From positions 343,239 through 407,238 of the forward strand of contig VDFB02254929.1 of assembly GCA_007258455.2 (NCBI GenBank): DNA of 64,000 nt, given 5' to 3'. Under the pieces are notes generated by a model. That model was not told where the DNA came from, searched no databases, and worked only from the letters and a program-made list of their open reading frames with translations. Made by a program: the position numbers and the translations under genes. Shown piece after piece: positions 10,453 to 21,753 of the stretch (within the stretch, counting starts at the first letter, position 1; every line of letters starts with the position of its first letter). Source of the DNA: Sequoia sempervirens. Lineage: Eukaryota > Streptophyta > Pinopsida > Cupressales > Cupressaceae.

Positions 10453-12279
10453 TGGTATCAAAGTAGAAGTTGGCCTGGGTCTGACTCCCTCACGGGAGGG
10501 CTTAGGGTTTCTGAGAAAATCGTGAGCTGTTCTTGGGCGCTAAAATTTTTCTTTTGAGAAAAATTTTAGTGAGGGTTTTCTGTTGGAATTTTCGTGGCTT
10601 CTGAAAATTGTGGGTTTTTCATAATCTGAAGAAAAAAAAAGAGAGAAATCGTGAGTAGCCGCGCATCTTCTCTCTTCTACTCATGTTTTTTTCAGACGCG
10701 ACCCTCTTTCAGCCACGTTTTTCCTCTGCAGCTCGCACGATTTCGCGTTTTTGTGCTGGAGCGAAATACATTCAGTTTCTAAGCGTGACTGCAAAACCCT
10801 CCTAGACTGCAAAATCTGGTCACGTTTTTGTCTCCTTTTTTGGACGTGATTTCCAACTCTTCCTGGTCGCGAATTTCATCTGCATTCTGGGTGCGATTTC
10901 CACTTATTTTTTGCCGCATTTTTTCAACTCTTTTCAGGTGGCGCGACTTCGTTTCTTCTCTGGCCGCGTTCTTTTGTCAAAAACGTGTATCAAATCGTGT
11001 TTTTTGGGCACAAATTTGCTCAGTTTCTGGGCGCGCGATTTATTCGACCTAGACGCGTTTTTTGCATTTCGTGGGCACGATTTTGTCTACAAATCTGGTC
11101 AATTTTTGAAGGATCTTTTAGGTTGTGGTTGAAGACGTGATTTTTTTTTCGATTTTTTCAGAAATTTTCTGCAATTTTTTGGAGCTTTAATGGTAGCTAG
11201 GGTTCCAGAATTTTTGTCTAGGGTTTTGACCCTCCAATTCAAGGCAGAAAATTTATTTGTTTGCAGATTCCTTGTGGGTTTTTAGAGATCTCAAATGGGT
11301 TGTCGTCCGATTTTTCTAGGTGCTTCGTTTTCTGTGCCTCGATTTCTGTGCAGAGCTGTTCTAGCGGCTAGGGTTCCAAATCCACTATTTTTCAGCCGAT
11401 AATCGATGGGTGGGTTTTTTAAATATTTTTTCCCTTAAAAAATAAAATAAAATCTGGCTTATGGGTTTTAATATTTTTTCCCTTAAAAAAATCTGTACGG
11501 GTTTTGATAATTTTTTCCCTTTAAAAAATTCCATGAGGGTTTATAATTTTCTCCTCAAAAATTAAGGGTCAGTTCCTGTCTACCCTAGTCAGGGTTTTTG
11601 TTGCACGGGAGGGCTCTCTGGTTTCTAAAGGGTTTTACCGTTTTTCCTTAAAAACGATGTTTTGTATGCTGATCCGTGTTTCGGATTCCGTGCCAGCTAC
11701 TTTTTGGGTTTCTGTAATTCGCAAAATGCGTGGGATTCCTCTCTGGTTTTTACCGTTTTTTTCCGAAAAAAACGATGATTTGTACTCGTGGGTTTGTTGC
11801 AGTGTGTTTTGGTCACACCTCAAGTTGTTCAAGCGAACATCTGCACAACTAGCTTCTTGCAGTTTGTTCTCGAGCGTCGTGCTCCTTTGCAAAAGTTTCG
11901 ACAGTTTGTCGATTTATCCTCAAAATCATGGCAGTTGTTCTCGGTGTGTCTCTAGCGATAGGGCGGAACAACTCTGTTATCGACCATCAGGTTGGACGTT
12001 TTTTGGTCTGAAGTTCTGCAGTTTCTGGGAAGGTTAGTGGCGGACTCCTCTCAAGTGGCAGAGTTAGTGGTAGGCTCTTGTCTCCTGTTGCAGAGCTTTC
12101 TAAAGAAGGGGCAACCTTCTCTATTTTTTCCTGGATGCTTTTTTGTACTCTTGGTCATCAACATTCTGTAGATCCAAGGAGGGTATCAGTAGCAGCAGAA
12201 TGTTCTGAAGAATTTGTGGCCAAATGACCTGCAGAGTGTTTTCTGTAGGCTAGTTAGACGATTGACTATTAAGGGAGGG
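10453..12279 (+). other. T1 non-coding interior with hairpin modules
   Basis: Part one (about 10680-11110) repeats short CGCG-containing phrases about ten times (such as GGGCGCGCGATTT and GGTGCGATTTCC). Part two (11410-11775) has six short inverted repeats, each a T-run, a CCCTT, CCTT or CCG loop, and an A-run: 11426-11442, 11474-11491, 11511-11528, about 11544-11563, 11639-11656 and 11754-11774. A 126-codon open frame at 11657-12037 has biased composition and no recognisable motif; I do not call it. Confidence 0.7.
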
Positions 12280-12444
12280 TGTTAGAATATTATATTCTTG
12301 TATTAATGGTCAATATTACTGTTGCTACAGTAGTTTGTAGGTGAGGTAGTTAGACATTTTAAATGTCTATAGTGATCTACCTCCTCTATTTAATGTAATC
12401 ATCTCCTTTGTTAATTCAAGCAATTTCTAGCCAAAATTGTTTCA
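12280..12444 (+). repeat. T1 3' LTR
   Basis: 165 bp, preceded by AAGGGAGGG and followed by the TSD GTTTG. Confidence 0.93.
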
Positions 12445-12449
12445 GTTTG

Positions 12450-13075
12450 TCATATAATTGAAATCCTTCAGGTTGTTCCATGTATACTTCTTCACCATTC
12501 AGAAATGCTGACTTGACATCCATCTGATATACTTTGAAATCCTTGTGGGTAGAGAATGCCAAAAACATTATAATAGCTTCCATTCTAGCCACAGGAGCAA
12601 ATCTTTCTTCAAAGTCTATGCCTTCAACTTGTGAGTATCCCTTGCATACAAGTCTTGCCTTATTTCTTATAACTTCACCATTTTCATTCAACTTATTCCG
12701 GAACATGCATTTTGAACCAATTACATTCTTATTCACAGGTCTAGTAACTAATTCCCATGTTTGATTCTTTTCTATTTGCTGCAACTCTTCTTTCATAGCT
12801 CTCATCCAATTCTCATCTTCATATGCTTCACTCATAGACTTAGGTTCAATTTTAGAGAGTAAACATAGATTTACCCCACCTGCTACTTTTCTTCTTGTCT
12901 TCACACCTTCACTCTTATCTCCAATTATCTGTTCCTCCAGATGATTTTTCTGCACATACTTAGGAGTCTTAACATCAAGTTCCAGGATTTCTTCTTCTTC
13001 TTCTTCAATCTTTTCTTCTTCTTCTTCTTTCTCCTTATTCTCTTCAAGTACTTGACCACAAATAGGATCATTCAA
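12450..13075 (-). pseudogene. C2 reverse transcriptase, N-terminal part, with acidic linker
   Basis: The start of this stretch is the integrase-RT linker, with a glutamate-rich run encoded by a (TTC)n-like tract at 12985-13040. RT follows: [37 protein letters not shown] and the catalytic-region [10 protein letters not shown]. It is cut at the T1 insertion and continues at 10279. No stop is present before the break. Confidence 0.92.
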
Positions 13076-13924
13076 CTTCGCTTATCTCAATAGGTCTGTA
13101 CATGTCTTTATCAACTCTCACATTAGTACTTTCAACAATCTTCCTCAATTTTTTATTGAAGCATCTATATGCTTTGCTGGTAGTAGAGTACCTAAGAAAA
13201 ATTCCTTGATCACATCTAGCATCAAACTTTCCAAGATTTTCATCATCTCTTTTAATGTAACATCTTCTTCCAAATACCTCAAAGTACTTCACAGTAGGAG
13301 TCTTACCAATCCATAACTCAAAATGAGTTTTTGTGCTGTTGCCTCTAATCTGAACTCTATTATGAACATAAACAACAGTGTGTATTGCCTCTCTCCAATA
13401 CACATCCGATACATTTGATTCTTTCATCATGGTTCTTGTAGCTTCTTGTACCATCCGGTTTTTCGTCTCAACTACCCCATTCTGCTGAGGGGTTCTCAGA
13501 GCAAAAAGCTGTTTTTTATGCCATGCTGCTCACAAAATGTATTAAACTCACCAGAAGCGAATTCTCCACCTCTGTCAGATCTCAAACATTTGATTCTCAA
13601 ATTCACTTCATTTTCCTCTCTTGCTTTGAACATTTTAAACCTATCCAGAGCTTGAGTCTTCTCTCTAAGAAAAGCAACCCATGTCATTTGAGAATAATCA
13701 TTAATAAGGAGCATGAAATACCTGTCACCATTCAGGCTTCTTATTCTAGTTGGACCACAGAGGTCAGTATGAATTAATTCCAGCATTCCGGTAGTAGATT
13801 GCTCTTTTCCCTTAAAGTTGCATCTTGTCTGTTTCCCTAACTGACAACTTCTACAAATAGCATTAGCAGACTTTGTGATTCTAGGTAGACCTCGGACAAC
13901 ATCTCTTGAACTGATTCTGACTAG
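13068..13924 (-). pseudogene. C2 integrase
   Basis: Two pieces, joined by a frameshift near 13496, cover the integrase core and C-terminal part. The core carries the catalytic aspartates in HTDLCGPTR and CLRSDRGGEF; the downstream part has YWREAIHTVVYVHNR and RCYIKRDDENLGKFD. The N-terminal zinc-finger part is divided by G2: MGHVNFDN is at about 20270 and CRSCQLGKQT at about 13830. The frameshift disables the copy. Confidence 0.88.
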
Positions 13925-13929
13925 ATTAT

Positions 13930-14740
13930 TGGTGCAGCTGCGGTAGGATGGTCCTCAAAGAGAACAATCTGGACTGTGCAACAAGAGTCACACAATAGAA
14001 GCAACACGAAAATTGGAGGCAAATGCAGATTCAAACACTCTTATTATCAGAAATTTCAATTACAAACAACCGGCAACATCTGGGTTTACAAATTCAGCTC
14101 TTAGGCTTGATACAATATGCTCAAATACAATCCTATATGCTCCTTAATGTGAGTTGAAATCTAACATCTCAAATCTAATATTCCTCTAACTACTTTTCTA
14201 ATGATCTATTACAATGATTTATATCACATCTTGAGATCTAGAATCATCCGCGTTGGCCCAAGATTATTCCAATCTCCAATGAAAGAAAATGTAACGTGTG
14301 CATGAATAGGTCGGCCTCAAATTTGAATTACTCCTCGGTGAATGCATAGGATGAAGTGTGGACCTATAATTAAGGTTGGGGACACTCCACAAAACAATTT
14401 GAATCACATCGTCAAGATCCGCAAGTTACGAGAAAGATCCACAAGCGATCAAACTAGCCGTTAGTTTATAAAATTATTCCGGTGCTGGTTCAAGAAATTG
14501 CCATTAAATCCGGAAGCGATAACTTTCCGGAAAAAAGATCCAATCGCGCTCAAATCTTGGAATAAGGAAAATGAACATGTCCACGATGAAAATATAGATC
14601 CACAGGGTCTGGTGAGCAAATAAGATGAAATGTTGAATCTGCCAACTTGAATTGAGCAAGAACATAACAAGAACAAAAACTTTAAGAAAATATTTTTGGT
14701 TGATGCAGGATTGCCAAGAACCAAGGCTGCTCCTGCATTA
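13930..14740 (-). repeat. G2 3' LTR
   Basis: 811 bp, closely matching 19449-20261. The short open frames inside it are non-coding. Confidence 0.93.
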
Positions 14741-14771
14741 GACATCCGGGGTTATTTGAAAAGTGAGTCCC

Positions 14772-15533
14772 TCACTTTGCTAGGGCTAAAGGAAAACCAA
14801 AACAGTCTACCTCAGCCTGAGAAATCCAAGAAGAATCCTCCATTGGTCTGCCTTTCCATTTCACAAGATATTCTTTGTACTGTCTTCCACGAGTTTTTCT
14901 CCCATCTTTGTTATCCAAAATCTCTTCTATCTCATTTGACTGTTGTTTAGGAAACTGCTTCTCCAATTTTGCTTTACTATCTTTATTGAATTTTGCTTCA
15001 TGGTACTGATGTAGATTTGCAATGTTGAATATAGGTGATATACCCATGCCATCCGATAACTCTACTTCATATGCATTTCCTGAATTAAATTTCTTCAAAA
15101 TCTTACAGGGTCCAAACTTGCTCATCTTGAGCTTATTGTATGTGCCAACTGGAAATCTTTCCTTCCTCAAATACACCATCACTTCTTCTCCAACTTCGAA
15201 CTCCTTATGTCTCTTCTTTTCATTTGCTCGCTCCTTATACTTCTGGTTCATGTCTTCCAATTGCTGTTTTACTTGAGTATGTACTTTCTCCATATGTTCT
15301 GCAAATTCCTCTGCTTCTGCACTCCTTTTATCTTCCATATTGATGTCTCTCAACTCTGATATACCTCTGGGATGAACTCCAGAAACAATCTCAAAAGGTG
15401 TCTTTCCAGTACTTCTATTTACTGAATTATTGTAAGCAAACTCTGCTTGTGCAAGGACTAAATCCCAACTTCCGGTTTTCTCTCTAACCAAACATCTCAG
15501 CAAATTCCCCAAACTCTTGTTTACTACCTCTGT
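14772..15533 (-). pseudogene. G2 integrase C-terminal part and chromodomain
   Basis: The translation continues the integrase core after a TAG at 15534-15536. It has QAEFAYNNSVNRSTGKTPFE and FEVGEEVMVYLRKERFP, then a short chromodomain near the end with KEYLVKWKGRPMEDSSW (about 14800-14880). The aromatic and tryptophan positions of that domain mark the chromovirus branch, in which it is thought to guide insertion to particular chromatin. The stop occurs before a TEVVN-type motif common to gypsy integrases. Confidence 0.9.
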
Positions 15534-15974
15534 CTATCCATCAATTTGTGGGTGAAAAGTAGAACTAAGCTTGAAATCTGTCTTTAACTTCTTCCAAAGT
15601 GTCCTCCAAAAGTAACCAACAAACTTTGTATCTCTGTTTGAAATAATACTCCTAGGTAATCCATGCAATCTGACCACTTTCTTGAAAAACAGGTCTACTA
15701 CATGTACTGCATTTGTTGTCTTCTTACAAGGTATGAAATGTGCCATTTTTGAAAATCTATCCACCATCACAAATATAGAATTATTACCTCTCTGTGTCTT
15801 CGGCAAACCAAGTATGAAATCCATGCTGATATCCTCCCAAGGTCTCTTCGGAATTGTCAAAGGCTTATACAATCCAACATTCTGACTACTCCCTTTTGCA
15901 ACTTGACAAACTTTGCAACTCTGCACAAATTTCCTAACATCCTTATGAATCTGTGGCCAAAAATAAACTCTCAC
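15534..15974 (-). pseudogene. G2 integrase core
   Basis: The zinc-binding end is CKVCQVAKG. The catalytic core has [21 protein letters not shown] and [12 protein letters not shown], with the usual DD arrangement. The frame ends at a TAG just after FHPQIDG. A one-base frameshift near 15975 separates it from the upstream linker. Confidence 0.9.
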
Positions 15975-16125
15975 GTACTAATGCTACTGTCTTATCAATT
16001 CCAAAGTGTGATGACAATCCTCCACTATGTTTTTCTTTCACCAAGCTATCCCTCGTTGAACTCTGGGGTATACACAACTGATTTCCTCTGAACAACATAT
16101 CCTCCTGAATGAAATAATCCAACCA

Positions 16126-17952
16126 CTAACTCCTATCCTCAAAGACTGGTTCTTTACAAACTCTCCAAGGTTCTGCAGAATCCGGGTCTTCCTCATACAA
16201 GTTCTTCAATTCATCAAAACCTAATACCTCCACTCTCATCTCTGCCAGTAAATTCCTTCTACTCAAAGCATCAACAACTCTATTTGACTTTCCACTCCTA
16301 TGTTTCAAAACAAAAGTATAACTCTGCAAGAATTCTACCCATCTCATGTGTCTCTGATTCAACTTACCCTAACTATTCAAATATTGCAATGCTTGATGAT
16401 CTGTATACAACATAAACTCCTTAGGCAACAAGTAGTGTCTCCACTTCTTCAAGGCTTGAACTATGGCATAAAACTCTTGGTCATACACTGAATATCTTCT
16501 CCTAGCATCATTCAATTTCTCACTGAAATAAGCTACTAGTCTTCCTTCTTGACTTAACACTGCTCCAATTGCATTTCCACTTGCATCACAATCTACCTGA
16601 AATACCTTACTAAAGTCTGGTAAAGGCAACATAGGCTGCTCAGTCACCTTCTGTTTCAACAACTCTAAATTTCGGTCTGCTCCAGATGTCCACCTAAAAT
16701 CTTTCCTATCCCCTCTCATTGTTTCTGTCATAGGACTACAAATAGAACTGAAATTCCTAATGAACTTCCGATAGAAACTAGCCAATCCATGGAATGATCT
16801 TAACTCTCCAATGCTTTCTGGTGTAGGCCATTCAACAATTGTTCTCACCTTCTCAGGATCCATCTTCAATCCATCTGCAGATATCACAAATTCCAGATAT
16901 ACCAATTCTTCCTTCATGAAACTACACTTCTTAATGTTTATCAACAACTGCTCTTCTTTCAACCTCTGCAAGACTTGTCTGATATGCAACAAATGTTCTT
17001 CTCTAGTTTTACTGAAAATCAAGATGTCATCCAAATAAACAATCACAAACTTACCTAAGAATTTCTTCAATACCTCATTCATTAACCTCATGAAAATACT
17101 CGGTGCATTTGTTAGTCCAAAAGGCATCACCAACCACTCATACAATCCTTCATTTGTCTTGAATGCTGTCTTCCACTCATCCCCTTCTTTGATTCTGATA
17201 TGATGATATCCACTCTTCAAATCTATCTTTGTAAAGTGTCTAGCTCCACTCAAACAATCCATAATGTCATCCATCTGAGGCAAAGGAAATCTATACTTCA
17301 CCGTGATTTTGTTTATGGCTCTAGAATCTGTACACATCCTCCATTCTCCATTCTTCTTAGGTGCTAGCACAACAGGTACTGCACATGGACTTAAGCTTTC
17401 TCTAATCAAACCCTTCCTCAACAACTCCTGCACTTGTCTATTCAACTCCTCATTCCCTGTTGGTGTCATTCGGTGTGCTGCTTTATTAGGAAAACTAGCT
17501 CTAGGAATCAGATCCATGCAATGACTAATACTCCTCACAAGTGGCAATCCATCAGGTACATTATCTGAAATGATTTCTTCATATTCTATCAGTAACTCTT
17601 TTATCTCCTCCGGTTGTTCTTCTACATGCTTCAAGTCTTCAGCGTTCTTAGGAACCAAGGCATAGCACATGTTCTCATATCTCAGTCCATCCAGAAATCT
17701 CCTTCCATCAACCAAACAAATTCTAGCACTCATACAAACCTCAACTTTAGGAACATCCTCCAATGGCAACAAAGTCTGCTTCATCCCATTAGCAACAATG
17801 GTATATGTGTTATTCTTTCCATCATGAATAGCGTATCTATCATACTGCCAAGGCCTTCCCAACAAAACATGGCATACATCTATAGGCATGATATCACACA
17901 AAACTTCATCATGATAATTTCCTATCTTCAATTTCACAAAAACATTGTTCAC
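16126..17952 (-). pseudogene. G2 reverse transcriptase and RNase H
   Basis: The first 60 or so residues are the end of the protease region (VLLGRPWQYDR). RT follows with KGLIRESLSPCAVPVVLAPK, WRMCTDSRAINKIT and the catalytic YLDD at about residue 300. RNase H follows with VDCDASGNAIGAVLSQ and YTDHQALQYLNS. Single TAG codons at 16369-16371 and 16126-16128 break the frame inside and just after RNase H; between them the frame reads RHMRWVEFLQSY and RKSN-type RNase H end sequence. Confidence 0.93.
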
Positions 17953-18391
17953 TTACCAGTATCTTATGCTCATCTTGAATCCATGCTATCTGGTAGGGTT
18001 TTGGGTGTTTCAATATTTCCAACTTCAATTTGGTCACCATTTCTTCAGAAACTAGGTTCTCTGAGCTTCCATTGTCAACAATCACTTTGCAACATTTACC
18101 AACTACCTTGCATCTGGTCCGAAACAAATTCTTTCTTTGCAACGGTTCTTGCTCCATCTCGCTTTGACACAATACTCTTCTATTCACCAACACTTCTCCA
18201 TCTTCCGGTTTATTAGATGTTCCGTCATGATCCTACTCAACAAAGGCTGTTCTTCTATTGTTTTCTGTCTTTCTACTTGTCTCTCCCTGATTGCATTCAA
18301 ATGCTCTATGTCCTTCTCCACCACATTTAAAACAAGTTCCCTTGAATACTCTTTTCTCTTGTTCACTATCATCTTTTCTATAACCCTCATT
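17909..18391 (-). pseudogene. G2 gag zinc knuckle and aspartic protease
   Basis: The zinc knuckle CFKCGGEGHRAFEC (CX2CX4HX4C) lies at about 18270-18312. The protease follows, with IVDNGSSENLVSEEM at about 18080; the active-site triplet reads DNG where most relatives have DSG or DTG. A TAG at 18233-18235 and a frameshift at about 17940 break it. Strings of R, E and K in other frames here are shadows. Confidence 0.82.
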
Positions 18392-19345
18392 CTAGTAACC
18401 ACCATATCCTCCTCTTTGGTAAGAGTTTCCATCACCTCTATGGTACGAATTATCATTCTTACTGACTTCCTTATCTTTATTCTGATCTGCAAAAAATCCT
18501 CTTCCTCCTCCGGTAAAAGTTCTTCCTCTCTGAAATCTTCCACCTCTTACTCTCTGTCTCTGCTCATGTCTTTTATTCAACTTCTCTTCTGCTTTTAGGG
18601 CACATTGATATGCCTCTTCCACACTCTACAACTTGATCAAACTGATTTCATCCTATATAGACGACCTCAAGCCATTCATATATTTGGCTACTTGCTCGAC
18701 CTCATCCTCTGAATGTCCGGATCTAATATTCAACTTGTAGAACTCCTCAGTATACTCTATCACACTTAACTCCTGCTTCAAATTTTGAAACTTCCGGAAT
18801 AAATTGATCTTATAATCTACAAGCCTAAACTTCGTCCTTAACTTATTCACCATTCGATCCCATGATCTTATCTTCTCCTTTCCTCTTCTTTGCCTATTTA
18901 TCTGCAAATGTTCCCACCAAAGGGATGCATGTCCTTTCAACTTTGTACAAGCAAATTTCACCTTATTATCTTTAGTGGTACCTTCAAAATCAAAATACTT
19001 TTACATCTCCGTTATCCAATCAAGCAATTCATCCAAATCCAACTTACCTCTATAATTTGGTGGATTGAAATGTGGTTTAGTATTTTCTCTAGGTAGGGCT
19101 TTTATGAACCTCTCTTCTCTATGATCCAGGCCAGGTCGATCTTCTCTTTCCCTTTCTTCCTGTACTTCTACCTCTTCATCACTCACATCGTCAACGGGTC
19201 GACCTCTCCTCTGGGTTGTTTCACCTGCTTCTAATGTAGCAACAATTCTTCTCAACATCTCCATTAAAGTTGGGTTTGCATTTCCGCGCACTCCATTTCC
19301 TCTAACATTTTTTCTTCCCGCCATCTTTACACAAGTCCTTTGCAA
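18392..19345 (-). pseudogene. G2 gag
   Basis: The start region has RRGRPVDDVSDEEVEVQEE. The gag core has KFACTKLKGHASLWWEHLQ and FRLVDYKINLFRKFQNLKQ, followed by an RGG-rich tail (RGGRFQRGRTFTGGGRGFF). The frame is cut by TAA at about 18998 and TAG at 18653, 18626 and 18392. Tryptophan-rich LWWE and the glycine-arginine tail before the zinc knuckle are usual for gypsy gag. Confidence 0.88.
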
Positions 19346-19433
19346 CTGTAGGTTGGATCCTTAGTCTGCCACCCCACAACAAATTTTCAACAGGACTTTG
19401 CGAATTCTGGGGATCTCTCATGAATCGAATTTC

Positions 19434-19445
19434 GCTCTGATACCA
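19434..19445 (-). other. G2 primer-binding site
   Basis: TGGTATCAGAGC on the minus strand, three bases inside the 5' LTR. This is the initiator-methionine tRNA type. Confidence 0.88.
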
Positions 19446-19448
19446 ATC

Positions 19449-20261
19449 TGGTGCAGCCATGGTAGGAGGGTCCTCAAAGAGAACAATCTAGACCGTGCAA
19501 CAAGAGTCACACAATAGAAGCAACACAAAAATTGGAGGCAAATGCAGATTCAAACATTCTTATTATCATAAATTTCAATTACAAACAACCGGCAACATCC
19601 GGGTTTATAGATTTGGCTCACAGGCTTGATACAATATGCTCAAATACAATATTCCTATATGCTCCTTAATGCGAGCTGAAATCTAACATCTCAAATCTAA
19701 TATTCCTCTAACTACTTTTCTAATGATCTATTACAATGATTTATATCATATTTTGAGATCTAGAATCATTTGCGTTGGCCCTAGATTATTACAATCTCCA
19801 ATGAAAGAAAATGTAACGTGTGCATGAATAGGTCGGCCTCAAATTTGAATTACTCCTCGGTGAATGCATAGGATGAAGTGTGGACCTATAATTAAGGTCG
19901 GGGACACTCCACGAAACAATTCGAATCACACCGTCAAGATCCGCAAGTTACAAGAAAGATCCACAAGCGATCAAACTAGCCATTAGTTTAGAAAATTATT
20001 CCTGTGCCGGTTCATGAAACTGCCATTAAATCCAGAAGCAATAACTTGCCGAAAAAAGATCCAATCGCGCTCAAATCTTGGAATAAGGAAAATGAACATG
20101 TCCACGATGAAAATATAGATCCACAGGGTCTGGTGAGCAAATAAGGTGAAATGTTGAATTTGCCAACTTGAACTGAGCAAGAATAGAATAAGAACAAAAA
20201 CTGAAAGAAAATATTTTTGGTTGATGCAAGATTGCCAAGAACCAAGGATGCTCTTGCATCA
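19449..20261 (-). repeat. G2 5' LTR
   Basis: 813 bp; ends TGGTGCAGC and TTGCATCA, next to TSD ATTAT. Confidence 0.93.
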
Positions 20262-20266
20262 ATTAT

Positions 20267-20954
20267 CAAAGTTTACATGTCCCATTCTGTGGTGCCATAG
20301 CCAACTTTCATTGATTTGAGATACAAGGCATTGACCATCCACACCTTTAAGCTGATAGATGTTTCCATGAGTTCTCCTTCCAACGACAACCATATCTCTG
20401 GATCCTTTTCTGATTTCACATGTATTATTCTATAAAACAAGTTTAAAACCATTGCTACACATCTGTCCAACGCTCAAAAGGTTATGCCTCAAACCCTTTA
20501 CATAATATACATCATCAGTGCTGTGTACTCCATCAAAACTAATTGTACCTTTCCCACAAATCTTAGCTCTTAAATCATCACCAAACATGACTAAACCACC
20601 ACCATACCTCTCAAGTTTAGTGAACTTACTCTTATCTCCGGTCATGTGATTAGAACATCCACTATCAATCACCCAGTAATCTTCATCTTGCTTAGCATGA
20701 AAGGCGGTGACCACAGTACCTTCCATCCCATTCTTCTTGTTTTCTGAAACATTCTTCCTTGCACATTTTCTAGGGTTACTAGACACAGATTTGTTCTCCA
20801 AAGCTAAAAATAAGCATTGACTATCATCACCCTCATAATCAGATTCATCATCAAAGATTTCGACTTCTTCTTCTATCCTTATCTTTCTAATCCTTGTTCT
20901 TCTTATGTACAACTCTATTCGGACATCTTGAAGCATAATGACCAATATTACCAT
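20267..20954 (-). pseudogene. C2 protease and pre-integrase region
   Basis: The copia protease signature is WVIDSGCSNHMTGDKSKF (active-site DSG), followed by LRHNLLSVGQMCSNGF. A stop at about 20430 follows. Coding character then continues to WLWHHRMGHVNFDN at 20270, the GAG-pre-integrase motif, where G2 inserted. Confidence 0.88.
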
Positions 20955-21696
20955 AATTGAAACATTTAAAGGGCAACATACCTTTATACTTTCCGTTACC
21001 TTTCTTCAACTTTCTGGTGAAATTTGCTTCCAAAGCATCAAAACCATCACTATCCGGATCTTCAATCTTCATTGCCTTAAATGCTGTTTCTGTCTTTTCT
21101 TCTTTCTTGAACTTTCTCATCTCAAATGCTATCAAGGTGTTGAATAACTGTACTTTAGTATACTTCTTAGGATCATACATTTTTTCAATAATTGAGATCT
21201 TATCATTGTAGCAATCTGGTAGGGTGATCAGGTTCTTCTCACTTATATCTTCATCAGTTAGGTTTCCCCCTTGATTCCTAACTTCATTTGCTGTCATCTC
21301 AACCCTCTAGAAATAGCTTGTAAACTCTTCACCTTCTTCCATTTTCAGATTCTCATATTTGCGCTTTGCCGCCAACTTCTTTGTCAATTTTTCTCTTTCA
21401 TTTCCTTCATACAGTTCTTCCAACTTCTTCCATACTTCATGTGCAGTGCCCAAAGAAAGAACCTTAGTTCGCTTAGTTTTAGATAGAGCATTGTAATATA
21501 GCATACCTCGCTTTCTCATTCTCCTCATAAGCAAAAACCTCATCTGCAGTACTAGGACACTTGCCAGAGCAACATACTTTGTCTCAACAGCCTTCCAGGT
21601 CTTGTAACCAAGAGAAACACTATATCCTCTCATCTGCACTTTCCAATCACTGTAATAAGATCCATCGAACATAGGGATCACCAACTTATGTGCCAT
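20887..21696 (-). pseudogene. C2 gag
   Basis: The ATG at 21696 opens with LVIPMFDGSYYSDWKVQM, the copia gag start. The middle has AHEVWKKLEELYEG and LKMEEGEEFTSYF, then a TAG at 21307-21309. After it come LPDCYNDKISIIEKMYDPK and a zinc-knuckle-like motif, CFNYGNIGHYASRC, in which the second cysteine is tyrosine. The same replacement occurs in C1. Confidence 0.9.
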
Positions 21697-21739
21697 CGGA
21701 TCTTCCTTAAGCGGTTAAGCTCTACACCAAGGAACCAAA

Positions 21740-21751
21740 GCTCTGGTACCA
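21740..21751 (-). other. C2 primer-binding site
   Basis: TGGTACCAGAGC on the minus strand, two bases inside the 5' LTR. Confidence 0.88.
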
Positions 21752-21753
21752 AT

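Larger units (their letters stand above)
10285..12444 (+). mobile_element. T1: small non-autonomous LTR retrotransposon (TRIM-like)
   Basis: Direct repeats 10285-10452 (168 bp) and 12280-12444 (165 bp), both TGTTAGAATATT...TTGTTTCA, are flanked by a perfect TSD GTTTG (10280-10284 and 12445-12449). The primer-binding site TGGTATCAAAG starts at 10453, directly after the first LTR. The polypurine tract AAGGGAGGG (12271-12279) directly precedes the second. The 1.83-kb interior has no credible coding sequence. The LTR length is typical of TRIM elements, but the whole element (2.16 kb) is longer than usual for that class. The LTRs differ at about six bases plus a 3-base gap. Confidence 0.95.
13930..20261 (-). 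mobile_element. G2: Ty3/gypsy chromovirus
   Basis: The LTRs are 13930-14740 (3', 811 bp) and 19449-20261 (5', 813 bp), TGGTGCAGC to TTGCATCA on the plus strand; the inner end of the left copy is TA. The TSD ATTAT (13925-13929 and 20262-20266) is perfect. The primer-binding site TGGTATCAGAGC is at 19434-19445. No clear purine-rich tract precedes the 3' LTR (AACCCCGGATGTC is there instead). Domain order is gag, protease, RT, RNase H, integrase, chromodomain, as in gypsy chromoviruses. The coding region is broken by at least seven TAG stops and some frameshifts. Confidence 0.95.

Noticed and set aside
11657..12037. 126-codon open frame in T1
   Set aside because: Biased composition, no motif, lies across two hairpins; no sign of selection can be seen from one copy.
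17614..18216. 200-codon plus-strand open frame
   Set aside because: Antisense shadow of the G2 protease and RT region.
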